A stretch of 64,000 nt of DNA from Babylonia areolata (lineage: Eukaryota; Mollusca; Gastropoda; Neogastropoda; Buccinidae). This document shows, in pieces, positions 35,735 through 47,544 of the stretch (its first letter is position 1; the number at the start of each line of letters is the position of its first letter). The notes beneath the pieces are model-generated. The model searched no databases. It was not told the origin of the DNA and worked only from the letters and a program-made list of their open reading frames with translations. The position numbers and the translations under genes were made by a program. The DNA is taken from NCBI RefSeq assembly GCF_041734735.1, contig NC_134882.1, positions 21,094,765 to 21,158,764 on the forward strand, read 5' to 3'.

Positions 35735-36325
35735 TTGTTTTACCATGGTACGCATGGAACACAGGGGGTGGGGGGGGGTGTTGAAGCAGAGGTCTTTTTC
35801 ATCTGTTTTACCACGGTGCTCACCCGTCACAGGGGGAATGAAACAGAGGTCTTTTTCATCTTATGTTTTACCACGGTGCTCACTGGACACAGGGTGAATG
35901 AAGCAGGTCTTATTCATCTTATGTTTTACCACGGTGCTCACCGGACACAGGGGGAATGAAGCAGGTCTTTTTCATCTTATGTTTTACCACGGTGCTCACC
36001 GGACACAGGGGGAATGAAGCAGGTCTTTTTCATCTTATGTTTTACCACGGTGCTCACCGGACACAGGGGGAATGAAGCAGGTCTTATTCATCTTATGTTT
36101 TACCACGGTGCTCACCGGACACAGGGGGAATGAAACAGGTCTTTTTCATCTTATGTTTTACCATGGTGCTCACTGGACACAGGGGGAATGAAACAGGTCT
36201 TTTTCATCTTATGTTTTACCACGGTGCTCACCGGACACAGGGGGAATGAAGCAGGTCTTTTTCATCTTATGTTTTACCATGGTGCAAACCGGTCACAGGG
36301 GGAACGAAGCAGAGGTCAACAAAGA
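35735..36325. repeat. 58-bp minisatellite, about 10 copies
   Basis: The core 'ttttaccacggtgctcaccg' is followed by 'gacacagggggaatgaagc'; spacing is 58 bp, for example 35929 to 35987. Confidence 0.94.
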
Positions 36326-37837
36326 GGGGAAGAAAGATGGTCAAAACCCTTCTAACAATTCCTAGCTTCTAACAACCACCACTGACAATGGTCACGGTGC
36401 CTCTCTATAAATTCTACGTGCCGGATGAGACGATCGACATCTACTAATTGATTCATTTCCAAGGGTGGAGCCAGTTTCTCGCAAGCTAACCAACCACCAT
36501 GGAGGAGGGCAAAAGGTTAAGGCGCTCAGCTGCGGCAAGGTGTCCACGTCACGCAGTGACGTCATGCCAGCTTTGCGTGTCCGCCCATGTCGTCATGACA
36601 GGCATTGCGCGACAAACAGAAAGCTCTCCAGAAATAGAACGCTTGTCCGTGGAGAAGGCAGGGCGCTAGCTTGGTCTTGCCTTCTCGGTTTGAGTAGGGG
36701 GCAAGTCGATGGCTCTCCTCTAGAAATCGTTACTGGGAACAGTGAGTTGTTGTGGACTCGGATCTAAACGGGACCATGGTTCGTCAACACAGCAAGTGGG
36801 CCTGGGGCTTGAGAACAGGAGAAAGGTGTCGAATCAGTAGTTGATTCCAAGCATCTGGACAACAGTGGGGAGTCTATCCACAATCCTATCAGTTTGTCCA
36901 CCAGCTAAACACATCAATGCAAACTGTCCGCAATCAGCTAAACGCATCTTTGCAACCTGCGTGAACACTTTTACCACCATGGCACGACTGATCAGGTAAA
37001 CAACACACTTGGTGTCGCCCGTTCCGTGCGTGCTGTCCAACATTGTGGGACCAATTTTAACGACACATTTCGAACGTTTTGCTCAGGCTGTAAACGACAA
37101 GATTGACTCCAACTGGAACGGACTGAATGAATGCTCATTGAATACGATCATGTGAAACTGAAATGATGTTTGCAGATTTGTGTAGCGAATGAATTTGTAT
37201 CGGAATTAAGTACATAGGCCTGACCCTCAAAATAGCCTCGTGTCGAAAACAACTGAAAATGGGGCACAACATCAATCGTTTCAACTATTGAGCCTACATA
37301 TGTATATGAAGAGAAAAAATGCCGTCAAAAAGGGTCTCTAAATGAAGAACACGAACACACACACATTATTTATATATATATATCTATATATATATTATAA
37401 TATGTAAGGAAATAACCTGAGCTGATTTTACGTCTTTCCACTTTCAGGTGTGCTGAAAATAATTAAGGATATTTGACGTGTCTTGAGTGTGGGCTGGCTT
37501 GTATGCTCAGGGTGGGGCAAGGGGCACAAAGAGAGAAAGTGAGAGAGAGTGGGAGAGAGGTGGACATTTAACTGTGTGTGCGCACGCACGTGTTAAATGT
37601 AGGAGAAACAGAAGGTTGTGTTTGCCGGTTCGTTTGTTTGTTGTTGCTTTTGTTTGGGGGGGAGAGGGGGGGGGGGGATTTGTGGTTTGGTTTTGTTGTT
37701 GTTGTTTTTTCCCTTACTGGATCTTGCCTACAGAATTTACTCATGGCGGCTCCTCTCTCGCTGCGTGTGGTTCATCTTCCATTTAAAGTGGAATTTTTCA
37801 ACATGATTTTGATGCAGAAATTTCATATCCTTTTATT
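36326..37837. other. unique CpG-containing interval, no gene confirmed
   Basis: 36.4-37.1 kb retains CpGs ('cacgtcacgcagtgacgtc') and has no tandem structure, but no frame shows a domain. An AT microsatellite lies at 37374-37400 and a G run at 37657-37678. Confidence 0.4.
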
Positions 37838-37975
37838 CCCCAACCTCCGAAAACGGAGTATGGCTGCTAATATGGCGGGGTAAAAACGGTCATACACTTT
37901 TACGTAAAAGCCCACTTGTGTACATATGAGTGAACGTGGGAGTTGCAGCCCACAAACGAAGAAGAGGAAGAAGAC
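37838..37975 (+). mobile_element. SINE-like 3' segment with GAA tail
   Basis: 'ctccgaaaacggag' forms a small inverted repeat. 'ggcggggtaaaaacggtc', 'gtgggagttgcagcccac' and a 'gaagaagaggaagaag' tail follow. This combination is one I recall from caenogastropod repeats. It directly abuts the 3' limit of the LINE at 37976, so one interrupted the other. The 5' limit is uncertain; related sequence may extend back to about 37735. Confidence 0.6.
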
Positions 37976-38720
37976 CTTTTTGATGGCCTGAATGTCACTG
38001 GCTGTATAGGGATCTCACACAGATGCAGCATACTCAAGAACAGGTCGAACAAGGGCTTTGTACGCGGTTTCCTTTGTCTTCTTGTTTCCTATCTTCAAGT
38101 TGCGCTGGAGAAAGCCTAAGGTCTTGTTGGCTTTGTTGGTTGTAGAATTGATGTGGGATCCCCAGCGTAGGTCGTCTTGAATGTTCACCCCAAGATATTT
38201 TGTGGTGTTGACGTTTTCAAGCGGATGGCCGTGGAGTTTGTAGTTTGGTGCGATCTTTTTCCTCTTTCTACTGACACTCAAGGTGGATCACTTTTGCGGG
38301 TGGTATTGCATGGCCCACTGTTTCTACCAGATGGAAAGGGAAACTAGGTCTTCTTGGAGTGTGTGCTGGTCAGCTTCCTTCTTGATTATTTTGTTGCATA
38401 TGGTGTCGTCTGCAAATAATCTGGCCTTAGATTTGATGGTATTTGGGAAGTCATTGATGTAAAGACGGAAGAGACAAGGGCTGAGGACAAAGCCCTGGGG
38501 AACACCTGAGCTGACTGGAATGTATTCTGAGGTGACTCCCTCCACCACAACTGCTTGCTGCCTGTCCCCAAGAAAGCTTTTGGTCCAGGTGTTCAGCTGA
38601 ACTCCAATTCCATAGTGCTGTAATTTATGAACAAGCAGGGCATGGCTGACCTTGTCAAAGGCACTACCAAGGTTCAGGTCCAGAGACTGACCTGATAAGC
38701 TGGAATGGTTGGAGTTTAGC
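37976..38720 (-). mobile_element. non-LTR retrotransposon fragment, RT palm to connector
   Basis: On the minus strand the fragment shows AFDKVSHALLVHKLQHYGI, SSGVPQGFVLSPCLF, ARLFADDTICNKI and, in another frame, LHGHPLENVNTTKYLGVNI with DDLRWGSHIN and ALVRPVLEYAASV. There is a frame change near 38.3 kb. The 5' part including endonuclease is gone. The 3' end stops at about 37976, exactly where the GAA-type tail of a SINE begins. The motifs resemble the 16-kb fragment more than the one at 25 kb. Confidence 0.88.
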
Positions 38721-39839
38721 CCGTGCAGATCGAAAGCAATGGAGCTGTAGTTGGCATTAGCACATATAACACAGTACAATGTGATGTTACTTTCTCCTAG
38801 AGTGTTGTATTCTCTTGTGCTGATGCTCTGGCATTCACGGTGAAACTACTGTCTGCATGTTTTACAAGCAACACCCCGAGTGTCCCAAGTGACCGATCGA
38901 TCGTAGGCACCAACCACATGGATAGTGTTCTGTGTCGTCTGCTAATTCATCAAGTTCAGACGGGGCAGTCGATGAAGCTGCAGCTTGACTCGAGGTGTGG
39001 CTCGCCACAAGGACACCCAACAGAGCAATACAAAAAGCTACTACGTGTCGTAGGTAGCAGTATTTTCAATGCATGGGGTCGGCTGTATCAAGAAAGCATT
39101 TTGTTTTGAAGCTCACGATGTCGCGGGACCGCCATGTTTGTTTATGTTCTGTGTTCCGTCGGTGAGCAATGGAACGGCGAGAATTTCTCGAAAGAGAGGA
39201 GAGATTAACAAAAAACAAAAACAAAACACACACACAAAAAAAAACAACAACCAAAAACAAAAAAACCCAACAACTTTACCTTAGGTGCTGAGGTGAATAA
39301 GGGAGACTGGGATGTTTCTAAGGGAACTGAACTAACATTAATTGATAGAAAGAAAGAAAAAAACAACAGAGCCCTTGGCAGTGCCTGCCACCTTTGGTGC
39401 ATGCGCAACCTCCTCATTGCTCAACTAATGTATTGTGCTGGACTTGTAAAACGTGGGCTGATAATATTCTCTCCCAAAGACTCCATTAAGTACATTCCAA
39501 AACTGACCAGGATGAAGTGAAAGGGGTGGGGCGTGGGATAGTGGATGAGTTCAGAACGAAGCACCGGCTGCACATCGTCTTTTATTCAGGTGACAGTTCG
39601 CCGCTCATTACGGGGGAGATCTAAATGAACTGCGCGCTTCTTGTCGCTTTCATTATCTCGACCTCCACACGGCCTGGGACTGTGACAGAGGAAGGGAGGT
39701 GCCTGCAGAAGCCCCTCGCGGGATGACGCCTTGATTATCATGCATGACCGGGGCGGAGGGTGTGCGGTAGGGAAGCTTCACGCCACGCAACAGTGCTGAG
39801 AAAGCACAATACGCACGAACGTGGGACTGTGAGGGAAGA
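38721..39839. other. no gene seen
   Basis: Unique DNA with some CpG near 38.9-39.2 kb and an A-rich stretch at 39208-39270. Nothing coding is supported. Confidence 0.45.
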
Positions 39840-41425
39840 TGATGGATTACAGTGAAACAAAAGACACATCAGATCAGACCGACCCCTGATAGATGACAGT
39901 GAAACAAATGACCCATCGGACCGACCCATGATCATGATAGATGACAGTGAAACAAGCGACCCATGATAGATGACAGTGAAACGCCTGACCCATGATGGAT
40001 GACAGTGAAACAAACGACCCATGATAGATGACAGTGAAACGCCTGACCCATGATAGATGACAGTGAAACACTTGACTCATGATAGATGACTGAAACAAAC
40101 AACTCATCGGACCGACCCATGATACATGACAGTGAAAAAAACGACCCATGATACATGACAGTGAAACACTTGACCAATGATATGTTACAGTGAAACAAAC
40201 GACCCTTGATAGATATCTGACTGAAACACCTGACCCATGACAGATGACAGTGAAACAAATGACCCATGATCGATGACAGTGAAACAAACTACCCATGATA
40301 GATGACAGTAAACCTGACCCATGCTAGATGCCAGTGAAGCAAACGACCCATCGGACCGACCCATGATACATGACAGTGAAACACCTGACCCGTGATAGAT
40401 GACAGTGAAACAAACTACCCGTCAGGCTGACCCATGATAGATCACAGTGAAACCCTTGACCCATGACTGACAGTGAAACATCTGACCCATGACAGATGAC
40501 AGTGAAACAAACAACCCATGACAGATGGCAGTGAAACAAACGACCAATGATAGATGTCAGTGAAACAAACGACCTATGATAGATGGCAGTGAAAGTGAAA
40601 CAAACGACCCATGATAGATGGCAGTGAAACAAACGACCCATGATAGATGACAGTAACACCTGACCCATGATAGATGACAGTGAAACACTTGAACCATGAT
40701 AAATGACAGTGAAACAAACGACTCCGTCACGCTGACCCATGATAGATGACAGTGAAACACACGACCCATGATAGATGACACTGAAACAAACGACCCCGTT
40801 ACGCTGACCCATGATAGATGACAGTGAAATAAACGACCCCGTCACGCTGATCCATGACAGATGTCAGTAAAACACTTGACCCATGACAGATGACAGTGAA
40901 ACAAACGACACCGTGAGACTGACCCATGATAAGATGACAGTGAAACAAACGATCCCGTCAGGCAGACCCATGATAGACGACAGTGAAACATGTGACCCAT
41001 GACAGATGTCAGTAAAACAAGTGACCCATGATAGACGACAGTGAAACAAGTGACCCATGATAGACGACAGTGAAACAAACGACTCCGTCAGGCTGACCAA
41101 TGATAGATAACAGTGAAACAAACGACCCACGATAGATGACAGTGAAACGATCCCGTCAGGCCGACTCATGATAGATGACAGTGAATCAAAGGACCCTGTC
41201 AGTCTGACCCATGATAGATGACAGTGAAACACCTGACCCATGATAGATGACAGTGAAACGTCTGACCCATGATAGATGACAGTGAAACACCTGACCCATG
41301 ATAGATGACAGTGAAAGAAACGACCCCGTCAGTCTGACCCATGATAGATGACAGTGAAACACCTGACCCATGATAGATGACAGTGTAACAAACGACTCTG
41401 TCAGGCCGACCCAAGCTGTGGCATC
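39840..41425. repeat. 29-30 bp minisatellite, about 50 copies
   Basis: The core 'cccatgatagatgacagtga' is followed by 'aacaaacga' or 'aacacctga'. Longer units carry an inserted 'cccgtcaggctga'-like segment. The FHCHLSWV-type frames on the minus strand come from the repeat. Confidence 0.95.
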
Positions 41426-41956
41426 GTGATCCAAAATGAAACGAGAGGGGAGGAAAGGCTGATGGACATGGTGGATGGGGAAGGGTGGGGATAGAGGGAT
41501 GAAGACGCACGAAAAAACCAAAAGGGCTGACTTTCACATTCGTGGTGCAAAGAGTGAGAGCCACACTGACAGCTGATATACCAAGTTTAAGCGATTACCC
41601 GAATAGTCAACCATTATTATACAATGACCTTTCGAGAATACGGCCACACATAATTATACAATGACCTTTCGTAAATGCGGTCAAAGATAAAATACGAAAG
41701 CGCACGACTTTTTACGATTTAGGTACATGGGTCAGTAATGATGCTGAAAACACAATGGAGCGTGTTGCAGACAGAAAGACAATGTGCAGGGCAGCAAAGT
41801 ATCAGAACGTAGCTGAAGAGTCAACTAAACACGGCACCCCCTTGTCAACCCTAAACATCTCGTGCTTTCAAAACTGTCGTTTCGTTAATATTCCCCTTCA
41901 GACATTTTGTCGCTCTAAGTTGATGCCCAATATCTATAGATATCTATCTATCTCTA

Positions 41957-42013
<57 letters not shown>

Positions 42014-42184
42014 GGGGCTGATAGTAAGCGAAGTGGAGAAAGGGGTCAACAGCCCTGGACGGGCCGGTCCTTGAAAGTCACCAAGTTCATCAGCTATAAT
42101 CTTCAAACATTACAAACCGTTGCCTTCACATATTATTTTTTGTACCAAATACCATCTAAAAAAAACTGAACACCTTAAAAGAAG
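41426..42184. other. no gene seen
   Basis: A two-copy element 'acaatgacctttcg' occurs at 41.62-41.68 kb, with 'tatctatagatatctatc' and a (GT)n run at 41960-42011. The rest is unique non-coding DNA. Confidence 0.5.
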
Positions 42185-42655
42185 ATGAAGAGAAGGTAGC
42201 GCTAGACAGGACATATCCAAAGAGTGCCTCCAGATGCACAATGAAGAGAAAGCTGTAGCTGGACAGGACATATCCTAAGAATGCCTCCAGATGCACAATG
42301 AAGAGAAAGCTGTAGCTGGACAGGACATATCCTAAGAATGCCTCCAGATGCACTGTGAAGAGAAAGCTGTAGCTGGACAGGACATATCCTAAGAATGCCT
42401 CCAGATGCACAATGAAGAGAAAGCTGTAGCTGGACAGGACATATCCTAAGAATGCCTCCAGATGCACAATGAAGAGAAAGCTGTAGCTGGACAGGACATA
42501 TCCTAAGAATGCCTCCAGATGCACTGTGAAGAGAAAGCTGTAGCTGGACAGGACATATCCTAAGAATGCCTCCAGATGCACTGTGAAGAGAAAGCTGTAG
42601 CTGGACAGGACATATCCTAAGAATGCCTCCAGATGCACTGTGAAGAGAAAGCTGT
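42185..42655. repeat. 57-bp minisatellite, about 8 copies
   Basis: The core 'gtagctggacaggacatatc' is followed by 'ctaagaatgcctccagatgc'. The unit equals 19 codons, so the minus strand has two long frames of 19-residue repeats; their hydrophobic, identical units and the non-coding flanks argue against a gene. Confidence 0.95.
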
Positions 42656-45394
42656 GGCAGGACACCGGAAGGAAAAAGAGCGTGACGAAAAGCATGAGAC
42701 ATGGCGCAGTACGGAAGGAACACAAGTGACATGAGGAAGGCTGGCTGAGACAGGCAACACTGGAGATCTCTGGTGACGGCCATACATGCTGCTGGGCACG
42801 AAGAGGATCAACACTAAAACCAGATCCTCTCACAAACCACCATTACTTTAAACAATCGTCATCACCCGTTTCTAAAGCTCCACTCCAACATTATAGTGTC
42901 TCGTGAAAGCGACGGACTATCGGACATTGTCATTCCAACTCTCTTGCAAGTTGGCTCCCTGCCGCCGGTTCCAATTCCAAAACAGATCAGTGATGGGATG
43001 GGTGGGAGGGTAATTGGTCGGCTTCCCACGTCCAGAGAAGCCCAACTTCACCTACACACCCCCTCATCAACCCCCCCAGCCCCTCTCCCCAATCTTTTCC
43101 AGCTTCGCATGCAGCCAACGCCTTTCGGCAGTGCTGGATGGGACCGGCCAGCCAGACCAATGACCGGCAGTAACAGGAAGGAATGAGGGGGAAGGGAACA
43201 GGTGGATGGGAGGACAGATGGCATGATGAAAAGGACACTGCTGGAGTGGGGTGCGGAGGTTGAATTGTTTTTTGGGGGGAGGGCGCGGGCGGGGGCGGAC
43301 GAGGCAGTGCGAGTGAGCAATGTGTTTTGGCACACGGTCGTGTCTGAAGTATGAACTGACCGAATTCACTTATGAAATACACTGTGTTGAAAAGTTAGAG
43401 TCCCAGGTCGTGTCACACTCTTCTTTTTTTTTTTTTTTAAACTGTCCTGCCGACCCCGCTGGGTTACCTCACCACCACCAAACACCCACCATCACACACA
43501 CACACATATACACGCACGCACTCAAATTCACGGGGAAGGCAGGTTACCTAGATTTCCACCCATTACAGTTGGATGCGATTACTTCATTTCACATGTCGTG
43601 GATCTCTCTATCTGTTCCTTAAGACAGACATATGTAATATCTACACTTTTTAGTTTTATGAAAGTAACGTTGATAGCATACTATAATACTATTACAAAAC
43701 GAATGGATGGCTGAGTATCAATTATTTCTCTCTGACATGTGTCTGGGTTTGTTTGTTTTTGTTTTGTTTTGTTGTTATTTTATTCGGGTTTTTTTTGTTG
43801 TTGTTTTTTTGTTGTTGTTGGTTAAAGTACTGTGAATATAAGCTGTCAGGATGCGGTGTTCAGATGTAGATCTTTGTGCTGCTGGAACAGGCAGAGTGCA
43901 CAGTGTTAAACTGGTGGTGAAACAAGACTGAACCTTGTCAATGGACCCTTGGAGGTAATGGCAATTCAGTGTCAAAGCGTCAACTCTCTCTCTGTCTCAG
44001 GCCAAATTTAATGTTCTTCCCTTAATTAATAATGTTAATAGGTACACTGAAGGTGATGTTTTAAAACACTGTCCTTTAGCCAAGGCTTACTGGAAAATGA
44101 ATACCACCCATTGTCTGTTCTATGTACATTGATTACTGACATATTTTTCTTCAAGACTGTGTAAGTATACATGTCTCGTTGTACACTTCATCGATCAAAC
44201 AACGAACAGAGAAATTGTCAAATATTGAAATTGATTTTCGGAAGGAGAAACCATACGATTAGACATAATTAAGTATAAGAAGATCCAGTCCATGAACAGT
44301 ATGATATTGTGTGATGCTATTCAAGTACTGCAATACCCCCCTCCCACGCCCAGCTCCCTGGTTTTGAATTGTGTGGTCCATGGCTAAAATTTGATAAAAA
44401 CATTTTCGTTCGTACGTTCTCTTTCTAACTGCTGTCTAACTTTGATGTCTGATTTGTAATCTTTTATCATCTCAACTTCTGCAATCCTCTTGATCATGAA
44501 TATTTAAAACTGATTTTGATTAATAATATCCATTCCCCTTCACCCGAAGTGAAGAAATCACCTTGAGTGTTGAGGCTTCAGGCTCTCAGTGCCCCCCCCC
44601 CCTTCCCCTCCCCGACGTACATCTCAATCGTATTATCAAAGTTTAAAACCCCAAAGAACACACACTCCGCATACCACGCTATGAGCTGTCTTGGTGGCAA
44701 GAAAATATGACAAGTGTGTGTACATCCCCACTCACACAGATACAAAGTAATCATCACGCCATGGGCCCATCACCATGCCGAGCGTGGCGCGGTCAGATCG
44801 ATGCCAGCTGTGTACCACGCCACCATCTACCACGAAGCGTTTCCTGCTGCGTCAGCCAGTACGCTGTGTCTGGTCTCATGCACTACTCTGGCAGCAAACA
44901 ACAGTCTGTGGTTTGTCTCTGATCAATGAAAACGCTGGTTCAAGCAAGTTTTAAAAAAGGATGTGCTGTGCGACCGAGCTCCCAGTGCTTGAGAAAACAT
45001 GACACCTAGAGACCAATCGTCGAAAAAACGCAAATAAATTAACAATAAGCAAACAAAAATCCATTGTGTAACAAGCCGGGTGAGATTCGAGGCACTTGTT
45101 ACACCAGGTCGCTTTTGTTCAGTTCCCAGAATTTGCTTGCTGCTTGCCTGTCTGGCTGTTGACACTGCAAGTTTTCATTGGTTAGACAAGTACAGAGCTG
45201 GCTTGTTTTTTGTTTTTGTTTGGGGGGGAAGCTGCAAGCCCTGATCCATCAAGGAGAACTGAACCACCCCCTCCCCTCCCCCCACAAACCGCAAGACAGC
45301 TGTCTTGTTTCCTACGCGCGTTAAATCACCCCCACCCCCACTCCTGCGCCACTGCTCCCCGCTTCCGGTGAAATCGAAGAGGCAAAACAGTAAT
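42656..45394. other. longest stretch without arrays or supported genes
   Basis: Unique DNA. A CpG-containing part lies at 42.9-43.35 kb, a (GTT)n/(GTTTT)n tract at 43748-43822 and a perfect 10-bp inverted repeat at 45066-45104. A 71-codon frame at 44707-44922 has no recognisable domain. Confidence 0.4.
45066..45104. repeat. perfect 10-bp inverted repeat with 19-base loop
   Basis: 'gtgtaacaag' (45066-45075) is the exact reverse complement of 'cttgttacac' (45095-45104). It could form a small hairpin; no family is recognised. Confidence 0.6.
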
Positions 45395-45975
45395 GCCACT
45401 GATTACAGTGCCCATAAAACAAACAAAAAATCCAGATCAATTGTTGTCGGATGTAATGCCATTGATTACAATGCCCATAAAACAGACAACAAAAAATCCA
45501 GATCAATTGTTGCCGGATGCAATGCCATTGATTACAGTGCCCGTGAAACAGACAACAAAAAACCCAGATCAATTGTCGGATGTAATGCCACTGATTACAG
45601 TGCCCGTAAAACAGACAACAAAAAATCCAGATCAATTGTTATCGAATGCAGTGCCATTGCTTACAGTGCCCGTAAAACAGACAACAAAAAAACCAGATCA
45701 ATTGTTGTCGGATGTAATGCCATTGATTACAGTGCTTGTAAAACAGACAACAAAAAATCCAGATCAATTGTTATCGGATAAAATGCCATTAATTACAGTA
45801 CCCGTAAAACAGACAACAAAAACTCCAGATCAATTGTTATTGGATAAAATGCCATTAATTACAGTGCCCGTAAAACAGACAACAAAAAATCCAGATCCAC
45901 CCCACCAATCCCCTCCCCACCACCCCCACCAATCCCCTCCCCACCACCACCCCACCCACCAATCCCCCTTCACTC
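45395..45975. repeat. about 63-66 bp minisatellite, about 8 copies, then C-rich repeat
   Basis: The core 'tccagatcaattgttgtcgg' is followed by 'atgccattgattacagtgcc', to about 45.9 kb. A short C-rich repeat, 'caccaatcccctccccacc', follows to 45975. Two long plus-strand frames here come from the repeat. Confidence 0.93.
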
Positions 45976-46350
45976 CCCTTGATTGCCATCTGACTGCATC
46001 CCCACACATCAAGGAGCAGCTAGTCTGATTTCTGTCCAAACACTGAAGCTGGCAGGGTCATGGCGGGAAAGACCCTGACTGCGCAAATCCGAGGTGCTGC
46101 TTAAATGGTGAAGGATTACAAGAGGATTGTTGGCGGGCTCTCTTTCTTACAGTCACACAGCCATTCTTTCTACACTGTAAACCTTCCCGTCCTATCTCGC
46201 TGCACGGCATCACGCCTATGTGTACTCGGCAGGAGGGAAATCGATACAATTGTTGCTGTTGTTGTTGTTTTGTTGTCTGTAGGGATGGGTGGGGGTAAGG
46301 GAAGGGCGCGGCTAGCATCCCTCTTGTTCCTCGTCCCACCCCTAAACGCG

Positions 46351-46392
<42 letters not shown>

Positions 46393-47540
46393 CGTGTGTG
46401 TTCACGCACGCGGATTCGTGAAAGTGAATAAAACTCACCCTCTCTCTCTGAGATTTAGTTTCCCATGCCCCGCAAGGTAATTTACCACACTTTTCTTTAA
46501 TCGCCACCATAAAAGAGAGAGGGATGGGGGGTTTGGAGATCTGGGGAAACTGAAATACATCCTGGCACCACAGATGAATCCGTTATTCGGCCAATCACCA
46601 AGCGTGGTGTCCGTGGTCAGAGGTGGGTGGACGCGGCCAGTACCAGCAGCCACCAGGCCTCCCACGTCCCCCTTGTGTGGGGGTGGCAAAGTTGGTTCTG
46701 AAAAAGGGATGGAAGGCAGGATGAGGGGAGGGGGTGAAGGAGGGGGGTGGTGAGGGAAAGGAAGGGGTGGGTGGTATGAGGGAAGTGGATTCCCATAATG
46801 CAATAATCACCTGCTTTGTCGGGTGGTGGGGGCTGTGATGGTGGGGCTGTGATAGTATGAAAAACGACGAGACAGCCTCCAAGATACACCCGCGCCCACC
46901 TCACGCTTCGTGTTCAACACACACACACACACCAGTTGTCTCGCTTCATGTTCAACACACACACACACACACCAGTTGGCTGCTTCATTCACTGTGCGGG
47001 GAACTGATCGAACGCTGTTGGCCGACAAACGAACCTCTTCCCTGCCTCGTTATCACTGTGGCCGGACAGTGGTGGGTGTTTTCTGCCCACTTTCGGAGCC
47101 AGCCCTTCTGTTCTGTTGAAATGACACGTCAATTTTTGTTCGTGTGAAACACAGGTCGTGTGTGTGACCCGTTTTCTTCACACAGAAAAAGAAAAGAAAA
47201 AAGAGTGTGAGAGAGGAACTCAATGATGGTAAGTCAGACCGACTCGTGGTGTGTCTCTGTGTGTCTGTGCGTGCATGAGTGGTGGAGGGCCAGCGGGGTT
47301 GAGTATCGCGAATTAACTATCACGTTTCATAAACTAGAGAAACCTGCACGAGTCAGATTTCAACAAGTGTTACAACGTTTGGAACTGGGTAAGAGTAAGA
47401 ATAACAAGACGCTTGCTTGCATGCGTGGGTATGTGCCATCGGCACGATCTTTGCCAATAAAACCGTTCTTCGACTTTGCTTTTTGAATGTTTGCTCTTCG
47501 GATGAAGGACTGATGCCAGGATAGGGCAAGGAAAGGAAAC
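45976..47540. other. unique interval with microsatellites and one exon candidate
   Basis: It contains a (GT)n(CG)n run at 46350-46400 and a two-copy 50-bp repeat with CA runs at 46905-46978. The candidate first exon ends at 47228. No coding exon is evident. Confidence 0.4.
46975..47228 (+). other. possible non-coding first exon
   Basis: Unique, moderately CpG-containing sequence ends in 'aactcaatgatg|gtaagtc', a near-perfect donor at 47228/47229. If spliced to an acceptor such as 'ttgcactgtttcag' at 53671, it would supply a 5' UTR to the LRR-Ig gene across an intron of about 6.4 kb filled by minisatellites, with ATGATG opening a very short upstream ORF. This is speculative. Confidence 0.22.
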
Positions 47541-47544
47541 GGGA

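Noticed and set aside
42156-42833. 225- and 193-codon minus ORFs of 19-residue repeats
   Set aside because: The repeat unit is 57 bp, divisible by three, so frames persist by arithmetic; the flanks are non-coding.
45305-46028. 158- and 211-codon plus ORFs
   Set aside because: Frames of the 63-66 bp array; the peptide changes register at each indel.
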